A stretch of DNA of 64,000 nt, from positions 1 to 64,000 of the forward strand of contig NZ_JAHCKK010000003.1 in NCBI RefSeq assembly GCF_026125825.1, read 5' to 3'. Made by a program: the position numbers and the translations under genes. Positions 1 through 8,804 of this stretch are shown piece after piece. This DNA is from Hydrogenophaga sp. GTDB lineage: Bacteria; Pseudomonadota; Gammaproteobacteria; Burkholderiales; Burkholderiaceae_C. The notes below the pieces were generated by a model. That model was not told the origin of the DNA and made no database searches. It saw only the letters and a program-made list of their open reading frames with translations. Position 1 is the stretch's first letter; the number at the start of each line of letters is the position of its first letter.

Positions 1-53
1 CCAAGCCGCCTGCGCCCAGCCAATTCCGCTTCCGGCCAAGAGGGAGCGGGGCA

Positions 54-1451
54 ATGAATCTTTGGAAGACACTGAAACTGGGGGGCGCGGCGCTGGCCGC
101 CACCGTGGCGCTTGCGATCGCAGCGCCGGATTTGGCGCGCGCGCAGGACACCGTCACGGAGGCCGTTGTCGAAGCGGTCGAGGCGGTGACAGAGGCAGCG
201 CCCGAAGCGGCGGAAGAAGCCGCCGCCGAATCCACCATTGATAGCGGCGACACCGCCTGGATGCTGACCTCCACCATGCTGGTCATCCTGATGACCATTC
301 CGGGCCTGGCCCTGTTCTACGGTGGCCTGGCCCGCTCGAAGAACATGCTGTCGGTGCTGATGCATGTGTTCGTCATCTTCTCGCTGATCACCATCCTCTG
401 GTGTGTCTACGGCTACAGCCTGACCTTCGTGGGTGAGGGCAAGTTCGTGGGCGGCTTCGACAAGGTCTTCCTCAAGGGCATCACGGCCGACACGCTCTCG
501 GGCCTGCTGCCGACGATCCCCGAGTTCGTCTTCGTGGCCTTCCAGTCGACCTTCGCGGCCATCACCTGCGCGCTGATCGTGGGCTCGTTCGCCGAGCGCA
601 TCAAGTTCTCGGCCGTGCTGCTGTTCTCCGTGATCTGGTTCACCTTCAGCTACATCCCGATGGCCCACATGGTCTGGGGCGGTGGCCTGCTGGGCGCCGA
701 CGGCGCGCTGGACTTCGCAGGCGGCACCGTGGTGCACATCAACGCCGGTATCGCCGGTCTGGTGGGCGCCTATGTGGTCGGCAAGCGCATCGGCTACGGC
801 AAGGAAGCGCTCACGCCGCACAGCCTGACGCTGACCATGGTCGGTGCCTCGCTGCTGTGGGTGGGCTGGTTTGGCTTCAACGCCGGCTCCGCAGGTGCGG
901 CCAACGGCGTGGCCGGTCTGGCCTTCATCAACACCATCCTCGCCACCGGCGCGGCCACGCTGTCCTGGATCGCGGGTGAAGCGCTGCACAAGGGCAAGGG
1001 CTCCATGCTGGGTGCCGCCTCGGGTGCCGTCGCCGGTCTGGTGGCGGTCACGCCGGCCGCTGGCTTCATCGGCCCGATGGGCTCCATCGCCCTGGGCCTG
1101 ATCGCTGGTCTGGTCTGCCTGTGGGGTGTGGGTGGGCTCAAGAAGATGCTGGGTGCCGACGACGCGTTCGATGTGTTCGGCGTGCACGGTGTCGGCGGCA
1201 TCGTCGGTGCCATCCTGACCGCGGTCTTCGCTGCGTCCAGCCTGGGCGGCGTCAAGGCCGACGACTACGCCATCGGCGCACAGCTGTGGGTGCAGGTCAA
1301 GAGCGTGCTCGTGACCGTCGTCTGGTCGGGCGTGGTCTCGTTCGTGGCCTACAAGATCGTGGACATGATGGTCGGCCTGCGCGTCAGCGAAGAAGCCGAA
1401 CGCGAAGGCCTGGACATCACCTCGCACGGCGAGACGGCCTACAACCGCTGA
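54..1451 (+). CDS. amtB: AmtB ammonium channel
   Basis: A 465-residue inner-membrane channel that takes up ammonium as NH3. A signal peptide (about residues 1-30) is followed by an unusual Ala/Glu-rich acidic stretch (about 31-60) before the usual 11-helix Amt core, which starts near TAWML. Pore marks are present: FYGGL in helix 1, DFAGGTVVHINAG carrying the first twin histidine and the conserved Asp, GWFGFNAGS, and DVFGVHGVGGI with the second twin histidine. The start at 54 follows a purine-rich GGGAGCGGGG. Its usual partner glnK would lie left of the window edge and cannot be seen. A second, more divergent amt gene lies at 46711-48075. Confidence 0.96.
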   Translation: MNLWKTLKLGGAALAATVALAIAAPDLARAQDTVTEAVVEAVEAVTEAAPEAAEEAAAESTIDSGDTAWMLTSTMLVILMTIPGLALFYGGLARSKNMLSVLMHVFVIFSLITILWCVYGYSLTFVGEGKFVGGFDKVFLKGITADTLSGLLPTIPEFVFVAFQSTFAAITCALIVGSFAERIKFSAVLLFSVIWFTFSYIPMAHMVWGGGLLGADGALDFAGGTVVHINAGIAGLVGAYVVGKRIGYGKEALTPHSLTLTMVGASLLWVGWFGFNAGSAGAANGVAGLAFINTILATGAATLSWIAGEALHKGKGSMLGAASGAVAGLVAVTPAAGFIGPMGSIALGLIAGLVCLWGVGGLKKMLGADDAFDVFGVHGVGGIVGAILTAVFAASSLGGVKADDYAIGAQLWVQVKSVLVTVVWSGVVSFVAYKIVDMMVGLRVSEEAEREGLDITSHGETAYNR

Positions 1452-1488
1452 GTTCTCCTGGGATCGGCCTTCCCCCCGGGGGAGGTCC

Positions 1489-1521
1489 AGCCCGCGAGCC
1501 GAAAGGCCCGCGGGCTTTTTT
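1489..1521 (+). terminator. Rho-independent terminator after amtB
   Basis: AGCCCGCG at 1489-1496 pairs perfectly with CGCGGGCT at 1509-1516 and a T run continues to 1521. It ends the amtB transcript about 40 bases after its stop. Confidence 0.85.
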
Positions 1522-1613
1522 CATGGCTCGGCCTCTGCCGCGATCCCCCTCGGGTGGGGGGCCCCTGCCGCGCCTATGATGTGCGCCGGACACACACCAT
1601 CCAGGAGGAGCCC

Positions 1614-1838
1614 ATGTCCCGTGCAACGTCCCGCTTTGCTGCTGCCGCTCTGTTCGCCATGGTCTGCCTGAGCAGCCTGCCGGTGCAGGCCGCCAGCGAC
1701 GGCCAGCGCAAGCCCCCGTCCAAGGTCACGTTCCACCGGGCCCCTTCGGAAGAGGCGCCCGCTGCGCGCGAGAAGCGCCTCCAGCGCGAGTGCAAAGGCC
1801 GCGCCAACGCCGGCATGTGCATGGGCTACACCCGGTAG
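1614..1838 (+). CDS. Small secreted protein of unknown function
   Basis: A 74-residue protein with a clear N-terminal signal peptide ending near VQAAS, so it is probably periplasmic. The mature part is basic and ends in RLQRECKGRANAGMCMGYTR, with two cysteines that could form a disulfide. I recall similar short proteins in Comamonadaceae but no function. The start at 1614 is chosen because AGGAGG lies about 7 bases upstream; the in-frame ATG at 1554 lacks such a site and would bury the signal peptide. It lies alone between the amtB terminator and glcE. Confidence 0.75.
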   Translation: MSRATSRFAAAALFAMVCLSSLPVQAASDGQRKPPSKVTFHRAPSEEAPAAREKRLQRECKGRANAGMCMGYTR

Positions 1839-1912
1839 GCCCTGCCGGGATTGCATCGCCGCGTGCAGAAAATTCAAAGCCGGCGCAGGGCGGCGCGACT
1901 ACCATCGTCGCC

Positions 1913-3013
1913 ATGTCCTTCCCGTCCCACGAGATCCCCGGTGAACTGATCGACCGGGTCCGAGCCGCCGCGGCCGCGCGCTCCCCTTTGCACCTGGCCG
2001 GTGGCCACACCAAGGCCTTCTATGGCGAGGCGGTCGCGGGTGAGGTCCTGTCCACCACCGGCTGGTCGGGCATCGTCAGCTACGAGCCGACCGAGCTCGT
2101 GGTCACCGTGCGGGCAGGCACGCCGCTGGCCGAGCTGGAGGCGGTGCTGGCCGAACGCGGCCAGTGCTTCCCCTTCGAGCCGCCGCACTTCGGCCCTGGT
2201 GGCACCGTGGGGGGCATGGTCGCCGCGGGCCTGGCCGGCCCGGCGCGCGCCAGCGCCGGCGCGGTGCGCGACTTCGTGCTCGGCGCACGCTTCATCAATG
2301 GGCGCGGCGAACTGCTCACCTTTGGCGGGCAGGTCATGAAGAACGTGGCCGGTTACGACGTGAGCCGCGTGCTCGCGGGCTCCCTGGGCACGCTGGGCGT
2401 GATCACCGAGGTCAGCCTCAAGGTGCTGCCGGTGGCACCGGCCGAGGCCACGCTGGCGTTCGCGCTGGGCCAGCACGACGCGCTGGAACAGCTGCACCGC
2501 TGGGGCGGCCAGCCGCTGCCGCTCAACGCCAGCCGCTGGGCGGCAGACCGCCTGACCGTGCGCCTGCGCGGCGCGGTCGCGGCGGTGGAGGCCGCCTGCG
2601 AGCGAATGGCGCGCGAGGCGGGTGGCACCCGCCTGGAGCCGGCGCAGGCCGGCCGCGATTGGGCCGACGCCCGCGACCACCGACTGCCCTTCTTCCAGGC
2701 GCCAGCCGCCGGGCTGGGGCTGTGGCGCCTGTCGGTGCCGCAGACGGCACCGGTGCTGGACCTGCCCTGGGCCCCGCTCATCGAATGGCAGGGCGCGCAG
2801 CGCTGGCTGTGGGCGCCCGCCGGGGCGGCCGGCCAGATCCGCGCGGCCACAGCCGCCGTGAATGGCCATGCCACGCTGTTCCGTGCCGGGGCCGATGGCG
2901 CACCCGGCGTGCCGCGCTTTGACCGGCCGGATGCGGCCATCCAGACCATCACCCAACGCCTGCGCGCCGAGTTCGACCCGGCGGGCATCTTCACGCCGGG
3001 CCGCATGGGCTGA
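1913..3013 (+). CDS. glcE: Glycolate oxidase FAD-binding subunit GlcE
   Basis: A 366-residue subunit of the GlcDEF complex, which oxidises glycolate to glyoxylate at the membrane. An FAD_binding_4 domain fills about residues 35-185, with PGGTVGGMVAAG and the NVAGYD...GSLGTLGVITE stretch typical of GlcE and its relatives; the C-terminal half is a shorter FAD-oxidase C domain. Start 1913 (MSFPSHE) gives the family's usual length; an upstream in-frame start at 1790 would overlap the preceding small gene. glcF follows after 12 bases. No glcD is seen upstream, where it is often found, so the catalytic subunit must be elsewhere. Confidence 0.93.
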   Translation: MSFPSHEIPGELIDRVRAAAAARSPLHLAGGHTKAFYGEAVAGEVLSTTGWSGIVSYEPTELVVTVRAGTPLAELEAVLAERGQCFPFEPPHFGPGGTVGGMVAAGLAGPARASAGAVRDFVLGARFINGRGELLTFGGQVMKNVAGYDVSRVLAGSLGTLGVITEVSLKVLPVAPAEATLAFALGQHDALEQLHRWGGQPLPLNASRWAADRLTVRLRGAVAAVEAACERMAREAGGTRLEPAQAGRDWADARDHRLPFFQAPAAGLGLWRLSVPQTAPVLDLPWAPLIEWQGAQRWLWAPAGAAGQIRAATAAVNGHATLFRAGADGAPGVPRFDRPDAAIQTITQRLRAEFDPAGIFTPGRMG

Positions 3014-3025
3014 CCGGAACCGACC

Positions 3026-4255
3026 ATGCAAACCCAGCTCTCTCCCGAATACCAGCAGCGCGCCGATGGCCGCGCGGCCGAAGCCATCCTGCGCAAGTGT
3101 GTGCACTGCGGCTTCTGCACCGCCACCTGCCCCACTTACCAACTGCTCGGCGACGAACTCGATGGCCCACGCGGGCGCATCTACCTCATGAAGCAGGTGC
3201 TCGAAGGCGCCGAGCCCACGCGCAAGACCCAGTTGCACCTGGACCGCTGCCTCACCTGCCGCAATTGCGAAAGCACCTGTCCCAGTGGCGTGGACTACGG
3301 CCACCTGGTCGACATCGGCCGCCAGATCGTGGATGAGAAGGTGCCGCGCCCGATGGGTGAACGGGCCGTGCGCTGGCTGCTCAAGGAAGGCCTGACCTCG
3401 CCGCTGTTCGCGCCGGCCATGAAGCTCGGGCAGGCGGTGCGCCCGCTGCTGCCCGGCGTGCTCAAGGACAAGGTGCCCGCGCCGCGCGCGCAGGGCGTCT
3501 TGCCCACGCGCACGCACGCGCGCCGGGTGCTGTTGCTCGCGGGCTGCGTGCAGCCGGCGATGATGCCAAGCATCCACGCCGCCACGGTGCGCGTGCTCGA
3601 CGCCGCTGGCATCCAGGGTGTGCTCGCGCCCGAAGCCGGTTGCTGTGGCGCGGTGAAATTTCACCTCAATGACCAGGACGGCGGGCGTGCCCAGATGCGC
3701 GCCAACATCGACGCCTGGTGGCCCTTCATCGAAAGCGGCGTCGAGGCCATCGTGATGAACGCCTCGGGCTGCGGCGTCACGGTGAAGGAATACGGGCACC
3801 TGCTGCAGGACGACCCCGCCTATGCCGCCAGGGCCGCGCGGGTGAGCGAGCTCACGCGCGACCTGAGCGAGTTGCTGCCCGCGCTGGTGCCCGTGTTGCG
3901 GCCCTTGTTGAAACGTGCGCCCGACGCGGCGCGCGTGGTGGCCTTTCACCCGCCGTGCACGTTGCAGCACGGCCAGCAGCTCAAGGGTGGGGTGGAGCAG
4001 CACCTGGGTGCGCTGGGCTTCACCGTGCTGGTGGCGCAGAACGAGGCCCACCTGTGTTGCGGGTCTGCGGGCACCTACTCGGTGCTCCAGCCCGAGATCG
4101 CTCACACCCTGCGCGACCGCAAGCTCGGCCACCTGGGCGAGCTGCAACCAGCGGTGATCGCCAGCGCCAACATTGGCTGCATCACCCACCTGCAGAGCGG
4201 GACGGCCACGCCGGTGCGGCACTGGGTCGAGGTGCTCGACGAAAGTCTGGCTTGA
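3026..4255 (+). CDS. glcF: Glycolate oxidase iron-sulfur subunit GlcF
   Basis: A 409-residue electron-transfer subunit of glycolate oxidase. Two [4Fe-4S] ferredoxin motifs lie in the N-terminal third (CVHCGFCTATCP and CLTCRNCESTCP). Two cysteine-rich CCG domains follow (EAGCCGAVKFH and HLCCGSAGTYS), as in GlcF, LutA and GlpC families. The neighbouring glcE and the overall length support GlcF rather than a lactate or glycerol-3-phosphate subunit. It is transcribed with glcE and ends just before a hairpin shared with the convergent peroxidase gene. Confidence 0.95.
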   Translation: MQTQLSPEYQQRADGRAAEAILRKCVHCGFCTATCPTYQLLGDELDGPRGRIYLMKQVLEGAEPTRKTQLHLDRCLTCRNCESTCPSGVDYGHLVDIGRQIVDEKVPRPMGERAVRWLLKEGLTSPLFAPAMKLGQAVRPLLPGVLKDKVPAPRAQGVLPTRTHARRVLLLAGCVQPAMMPSIHAATVRVLDAAGIQGVLAPEAGCCGAVKFHLNDQDGGRAQMRANIDAWWPFIESGVEAIVMNASGCGVTVKEYGHLLQDDPAYAARAARVSELTRDLSELLPALVPVLRPLLKRAPDAARVVAFHPPCTLQHGQQLKGGVEQHLGALGFTVLVAQNEAHLCCGSAGTYSVLQPEIAHTLRDRKLGHLGELQPAVIASANIGCITHLQSGTATPVRHWVEVLDESLA

Positions 4256-4261
4256 CCCTCC

Positions 4262-4280
4262 GCGCCGGCTTCGCCGGCGC
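4262..4280. terminator. Hairpin between convergent glcF and peroxidase genes
   Basis: GCGCCGGC (4262-4269) and GCCGGCGC (4273-4280) form a perfect 8-bp stem with a TTC loop. There is no clear T run, so it may slow transcription from both sides rather than be a classic terminator. Confidence 0.5.
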
Positions 4281-4291
4281 CCCCAGGGGAG

Positions 4292-4774
4292 TCAGCTCAA
4301 CGCCGCCTCGATGTCCTTCGAAAGCTTCTCCGGCGCATCTTGCGGCGCGTAGCGCTTGAGCACCTTGCCGTCCTTGCCCACGAGGAACTTCGTGAAATTC
4401 CATTTGATGGCCTTGCTGCCCAGAAGGCCCGGCGCCTCGGCGGTGAGCCACTGGTACAGCGGGTGCGCGTTCGCGCCGTTGACGTCGATCTTGCTCATCA
4501 TGGGAAAGCTCACGCCGTAGTTGAGCTGGCAGAAACTGGCGATCTCGTCGTTGCTGCCCGGGTCCTGAGCGCCGAACTGGTTGCTCGGGAAACCCAGCAC
4601 CACCAGACCCCGCGACCCGTAGGTCTGGTGCAGCTTCTCCAGCCCGCCGAACTGCGGCGTGAAGCCGCAGGCGCTCGCGGTGTTGACGATCAGCAGGGGC
4701 TTGCCCTCGAACTGCCGCAAAGGCACGGGCTTGCCGTCGATGGACTGGGCTTCGAAGTCGTAGATGCTGCTCAT
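4292..4774 (-). CDS. Glutathione peroxidase family thiol peroxidase
   Basis: A 160-residue peroxidase of the BtuE/GPx family that reduces peroxides in the cytoplasm. The peroxidatic cysteine is C36 in NTASACGF. The family's FPCNQF motif reads FPSNQF here (Ser64), while Cys82 in FCQLNYGVSFP is the likely resolving cysteine; the WNFTKFLV motif follows. It therefore looks like a two-cysteine, probably thioredoxin-dependent enzyme. The start at 4774 (MSSIYDF) gives the standard length; an extension to 5002 in the same frame is not conserved-looking. It faces glcF tail to tail and diverges from the gene at 4945. Confidence 0.93.
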   Translation of the reverse strand: MSSIYDFEAQSIDGKPVPLRQFEGKPLLIVNTASACGFTPQFGGLEKLHQTYGSRGLVVLGFPSNQFGAQDPGSNDEIASFCQLNYGVSFPMMSKIDVNGANAHPLYQWLTAEAPGLLGSKAIKWNFTKFLVGKDGKVLKRYAPQDAPEKLSKDIEAALS

Positions 4775-4944
4775 GCGGGGGCTCCTGGAACGGGGTGGAT
4801 GCAGTGTGACGGATTGTGCGCCGGGGCGAAGATGTACGACGAAAGGTGCATTTGCCGGCGCTGGCGTAACGCTTCCCTCTTCCAGCCCCCTGGGCGCGCG
4901 GGCATACTGGCCCGCAACATCCGATAACAAAGCTGGGGCTGGAG

Positions 4945-6123
4945 ATGGTGGCTGCATACACGGTGGCGCTGGTGGGTTTCTCGCAGGCCGAGTCGTCCAC
5001 ATTTGAATCGTTCTTCCGTCTGGCGTCGCGCCGCCCTCCGGGCTACCTCGTGCAGGACGAGGTCATGGACGCGCAGATCCTCATCGTCAACGCCGACAAC
5101 GTGCAGGCCGTGCAGTTGGTGCGCGACGCCGAACTGCCCGGCCGTGTGATGCTGGTGGGCAGCGCCGACGGCGGCACCGGCTGGCCTTTGCAGCGCAAGC
5201 CCGTCAAGCTCGTTGCCATGCTCGCCGCGCTAGACGAAATCGTGGGCGCGACCCGTCCTGCGCCGGTGCGCCGCCGCGCAAGCGGTGCGGCCCAAGGCGC
5301 CGGGTCCTTCCCGCCGTCCCAGTTGCAGGGCCTGGACGCGAGCATGAAGCTGGCCAGCGGGCGTGCGATGCCCATCGAGCACCCGCCTCAGGTGTCGCCC
5401 GGCGCGGGCGCCGACCGGGGCTTTGCCCTCACCCAGCCGTATGGCGCCTTGTTGCCGCTGCCCGCCGTGGCGCCGGCCGCGCGCGCCGGCCGGCGCCGCT
5501 CGCCCGACACCGAGTTCCCGCCCACGCGGCCGCTGTTGCGCGGCGAGGCCGTGGCTTCTGCGCGCGGCAGCACCGCGCCAGCGCCCACGGCACGCCCTGG
5601 CGTGATGCGCATGACCGACTTCGGCAGCCTCGAAGACCTGCCCTCGCCGGCTGCGCCGCGCACCCGATCACCCAGGTCGCGCCTGAGTGCCGACAAGACG
5701 CCCGTGCCGGAGGTGCCGCGCGGCGACATGCTGCTGGTCGCCGAAAGCCTGGTGGAAGGGCGCATCCTGCTCAAGCGCTTCAAGAAGTACGGCTTGAGCG
5801 TGGACTGGTCGCGCGAGGGCGCGCAGGCCCTGGTGATGCTCAAGGCCCATGCCTACCGCGTGGTGGCGATCGACCGCCTCAAGGGCGAGCCCGACGCCAA
5901 CCACATCTGCCGCGCGGCCAAGCAGGCCAAGGGCCCCAAGGGCGCGCCCGTGGTCATCATGTTCGCACCCACCGCCGGCAGCATGGACCGCATGAAGGCC
6001 GGGCTGGCCGGCAGCGACGCCTACCTCTCGCGCTCGGTGGGCGAGGCCGAGCTCTACAAGGTGCTGGCGCAGCACCGCCTGGTCAGCCTCAACGGCTTCG
6101 CGCCGACGAACATCGGCTTCTGA
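4945..6123 (+). CDS. Double pseudo-receiver protein, unknown role
   Basis: A 392-residue cytoplasmic protein with no catalytic output domain. Residues 1-95 resemble a receiver fold (hydrophobic strands, ILIVNAD, VMLVGSADGG, then an RKPV lysine). A Pro/Ala/Arg-rich linker spans about 96-255. Residues 258-385 form a second receiver-like domain: VVAID keeps a possible phospho-acceptor Asp, but the acidic pair is weak (LLVAES) and the usual Lys-Pro is replaced by SRS. It is probably a degenerate two-component or scaffold protein. It lies divergent to the peroxidase gene and convergent with lplT. I cannot name it further. Confidence 0.7.
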   Translation: MVAAYTVALVGFSQAESSTFESFFRLASRRPPGYLVQDEVMDAQILIVNADNVQAVQLVRDAELPGRVMLVGSADGGTGWPLQRKPVKLVAMLAALDEIVGATRPAPVRRRASGAAQGAGSFPPSQLQGLDASMKLASGRAMPIEHPPQVSPGAGADRGFALTQPYGALLPLPAVAPAARAGRRRSPDTEFPPTRPLLRGEAVASARGSTAPAPTARPGVMRMTDFGSLEDLPSPAAPRTRSPRSRLSADKTPVPEVPRGDMLLVAESLVEGRILLKRFKKYGLSVDWSREGAQALVMLKAHAYRVVAIDRLKGEPDANHICRAAKQAKGPKGAPVVIMFAPTAGSMDRMKAGLAGSDAYLSRSVGEAELYKVLAQHRLVSLNGFAPTNIGF

Positions 6124-6128
6124 CGCGG

Positions 6129-6144
6129 GCCCGGCGCGCCGGGC
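6129..6144. terminator. Perfect palindrome between convergent genes
   Basis: GCCCGGCG followed directly by CGCCGGGC, a 16-base perfect palindrome in the 23-base gap between two convergent genes. It probably acts as a shared weak terminator or barrier; there is no T run. Confidence 0.45.
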
Positions 6145-6146
6145 GA

Positions 6147-7418
6147 TCAGCCGTGCAAGTCGTCGCGGCGCGCGATTTCGAGCAGGCGCTCCAGCTCGTG
6201 CGGATGGCGCTTCTGGTTGTCGCGGTGCCACAGCGCGATCAATGCCATGCAGCCGGCCACCAGCACGCCAAAGGCCGTGATGGCCGCGAACGCCGACCAG
6301 CCCATGCCGGTGGAGAAGCTGTAGAGCGCGCCCAGGCTCAGGATGCAGGCCTGTTCGTTGAAGTTCTGCACCGCGATCGAGCGGCCCGCCCCCATCAGGT
6401 TGTGGCCCCGGTGCTGCAGCAACGCGTTCATCGGCACCACCAGGAAGCCGCCCAGGCCGCCCAGCAGCACCAGGAAGGGCGCGGCCAGCCAGACGTTGTC
6501 GATGAAATTCATCAGGATCACCAGCAGCCCCATCGCGATGCCCAGTGGCATCACGCGGGTGGCCTGGTCCAGCCGCATGCGCATCGAGGCGATCACGGCG
6601 CCCACCGCCGTGCCGATCGCCACCACGCCCACCAGCGAGGAGGCCTGGGTCGTGCCATAGCCCAGCGCGGCGCCGGCCCAGGCCAGCACGATGTAGCGCA
6701 GGTTGCCCGAGACACCCCAGAACAGCGTGGTGGTGGCCAGCGAGATCTGGCCGAGCCGGTCGCGCCACAGCCGGCTGTTGCAGCGCCAGAAATCGGGCAG
6801 CAGGGCCAGCGGGTTCTTCGGCATGGGCCGCGGCGTCACGCCGGTGAGCGGGATGCGGGTGTTGAACCAGGCCGCCAGCGCGTACACCACCACCAGCGCG
6901 GCGATGGCCGCCTCGGCCGCGTGGTGGATGCCAGGCAGGTCGACGGCCAGCAGCCGGGCCGAGATCCAGGGGCTCACCAGCTGGCCGCCGAGCAGCACGC
7001 CCAGGATGATGGAGGCGATCGTGAGGCCTTCGATCCAGCCATTGGCCTTCACCAGTTGCGAAGGCGGCAGCAGTTCGGTGAGGATGCCGTACTTGGCCGG
7101 CGAGTAGGCCGCCGCGCCCAGGCCCACCAGCGTGTAGGCCAGCAAGGGATGCACACCCGCGAGCATGAGCAGGCAGCCGGCCACCTTGATGGCGTTGCTG
7201 ATGAACATGACCTGGCCCTTGGGCCTGGCGTCCGCGAAAGCCCCGACGAAGGGTGCGAGCACCACGTAGAACAGGGCGAAGAGAGGCACCAGGGCGGCGC
7301 TCTGCCATTCAGGTGCGCCGCGTGTGCGCAGCAGTTCGATCGCAGCCACGAACAGCGCATTGTCCGCCAGCGAACTGAAGAACTGCGCCGTCATGATGGT
7401 GTAGAAGCCGCGCTTCAT
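6147..7418 (-). CDS. lplT: Lysophospholipid transporter LplT
   Basis: A 423-residue, 12-helix MFS carrier that moves lysophospholipids across the inner membrane for re-acylation. The N-terminus (MKRGFYTIMTAQFFSSLADN) and the stretch around SPAKYGILTELLP are hallmarks of LplT. Length fits the family. There is no adjacent aas acyltransferase gene here; instead it lies divergent to alr, an arrangement I associate with Comamonadaceae genomes. The 215 bases to alr hold the promoters for both genes, though no convincing pair of boxes was seen. Confidence 0.92.
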   Translation of the reverse strand: MKRGFYTIMTAQFFSSLADNALFVAAIELLRTRGAPEWQSAALVPLFALFYVVLAPFVGAFADARPKGQVMFISNAIKVAGCLLMLAGVHPLLAYTLVGLGAAAYSPAKYGILTELLPPSQLVKANGWIEGLTIASIILGVLLGGQLVSPWISARLLAVDLPGIHHAAEAAIAALVVVYALAAWFNTRIPLTGVTPRPMPKNPLALLPDFWRCNSRLWRDRLGQISLATTTLFWGVSGNLRYIVLAWAGAALGYGTTQASSLVGVVAIGTAVGAVIASMRMRLDQATRVMPLGIAMGLLVILMNFIDNVWLAAPFLVLLGGLGGFLVVPMNALLQHRGHNLMGAGRSIAVQNFNEQACILSLGALYSFSTGMGWSAFAAITAFGVLVAGCMALIALWHRDNQKRHPHELERLLEIARRDDLHG

Positions 7419-7633
7419 GGAGATGATTTTGTGTGCCGGGATGCTTCAGCCAGGGGGAGCTGAGCCGATGGGCCGGCCTTTTTTATGCGACAGTTGACGG
7501 GTCTCCAGACGATGCCGGGTTATAGCACGCCACCCTGAAAATACCGGGGCGGGTTCCACCGGGTTTTCACCCCGGCAGTCCAACCCGCGACTTCCCGCAC
7601 GCCGCCGCCCCTCGACGAAGACAGCCACCCGCC

Positions 7634-8746
7634 ATGCCCCGTCCCATTCTTGCCACCGTCCATCCTGACGCCCTGCAGCACAACCTGGCGCGCGCGCACC
7701 ATTTCGCGCCCGATGCGCGCGTGTGGGCCGTGGTCAAGGCCAATGCCTACGGGCACGGCATCGAGCGGTGCTTCGACGCGCTGCGCAGCGCCGACGGCTT
7801 TGCGCTGCTTGACCTGGCCGAGGCCGAGCGCCTGCGCGCGCTGGACTGGCGCGGCCCCATCCACCTGCTCGAAGGCGTGTTCGAGCCGCGCGACCTGGAG
7901 CTGTGCTCCCGCCTGCACCTGTGGCACACGGTGCACTGCACCGAGCAGATCGACTGGCTGGCCGCGCACAAGACGCAGGTACCGCACCGCGTGTTTCTCA
8001 AGCTCAACAGCGGCATGAACCGCCTGGGCTTCACGCCAGCGGCCTTCCGCAGCGCCTGGGCGCGGCTCAACGCGCTGCCGCAGGTGGACGAGATCTCGCT
8101 CATGACGCACTTCAGCGACGCCGATGGCGCGCGCGGCATCGCGCACCAGGTGGCCGCCTTCGAGGCCGCCACGGCCGACCTGCCGGGCGAGCGCACGCTG
8201 TGCAACAGCGCCGCCATCCTGCGCCACGCCAAGCTGGCGCTGCGCGGCGCGCAAAGCCTCTCGGCCGATTGGGTGCGCGAGGGCATTGCGCTGTATGGCA
8301 GTGCGCCCGACTTCCCCGAGAAGCGGGTGAGCGACTGGGACCTGCTGCCGGCCATGACGCTGTCCAGCCGGGTGATCGGCACGCAGACGCTGCAGGCGGG
8401 CGATACCGTGGGCTACGGCTCCACCTTCACCGCCGAGGGGCCGATGCGCATCGGGGTGGTGGCTTGTGGCTATGCCGATGGCTATCCGCGCCACGCGCCC
8501 ACGGGCACGCCCGCGCTGGTGGACGGGGTTCGCACGCGGCTGATCGGGCGGGTGAGCATGGACATGCTCACCGTCGACCTTTCTTCCCTTCCCTCTGCAG
8601 GCATCGGGTCAGAGGTGGTCTTGTGGGGACGGGCTTCATCCTCCGCCGAGGTGTTGCCGATCGATGAGGTGGCGTCTGCCGCCGGAACCATCAGCTATGA
8701 GTTGATGTGCGCGGTGGCGCCTCGCGTGCCCTTCGCGTCTTCCTGA
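7634..8746 (+). CDS. alr: Alanine racemase
   Basis: A 370-residue PLP enzyme that interconverts L- and D-alanine for peptidoglycan. The PLP lysine lies in [11 protein letters not shown] near residue 36, and the catalytic tyrosine of the second subunit lies in TVGYGSTF near residue 260. HFSDAD and GRVSMDM are further family motifs. It starts at the ATG at 7634, and only a weak ribosome site is seen. It is followed by a terminator-like hairpin and a convergent glycosyltransferase. Length fits Alr/DadX; I use alr because no dadA lies nearby. Confidence 0.95.
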   Translation: MPRPILATVHPDALQHNLARAHHFAPDARVWAVVKANAYGHGIERCFDALRSADGFALLDLAEAERLRALDWRGPIHLLEGVFEPRDLELCSRLHLWHTVHCTEQIDWLAAHKTQVPHRVFLKLNSGMNRLGFTPAAFRSAWARLNALPQVDEISLMTHFSDADGARGIAHQVAAFEAATADLPGERTLCNSAAILRHAKLALRGAQSLSADWVREGIALYGSAPDFPEKRVSDWDLLPAMTLSSRVIGTQTLQAGDTVGYGSTFTAEGPMRIGVVACGYADGYPRHAPTGTPALVDGVRTRLIGRVSMDMLTVDLSSLPSAGIGSEVVLWGRASSSAEVLPIDEVASAAGTISYELMCAVAPRVPFASS

Positions 8747-8776
8747 GGTGACGTTTTTTCCTTCGTGGCGAGCCGA

Positions 8777-8804
8777 AGTCCGGGGCTCTCCGGGCTTTCC
8801 TTTT
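8777..8804 (+). terminator. Probable terminator after alr
   Basis: AGTCCGG (8777-8783) pairs with CCGGGCT (8790-8796), with one G-T wobble, across a 6-base loop, followed by TTCCTTTT. It overlaps the stop codon of the convergent gene. Confidence 0.6.

Noticed and set aside
6153-7463. A 436-codon plus-strand frame opposite lplT
   Set aside because: Gln/His/Arg-rich antisense shadow of a clear LplT gene.
7494-7526. TTGACG and TTATAG before alr as a promoter
   Set aside because: The spacing of 20 bases or more is too long for sigma-70, so it was not called.
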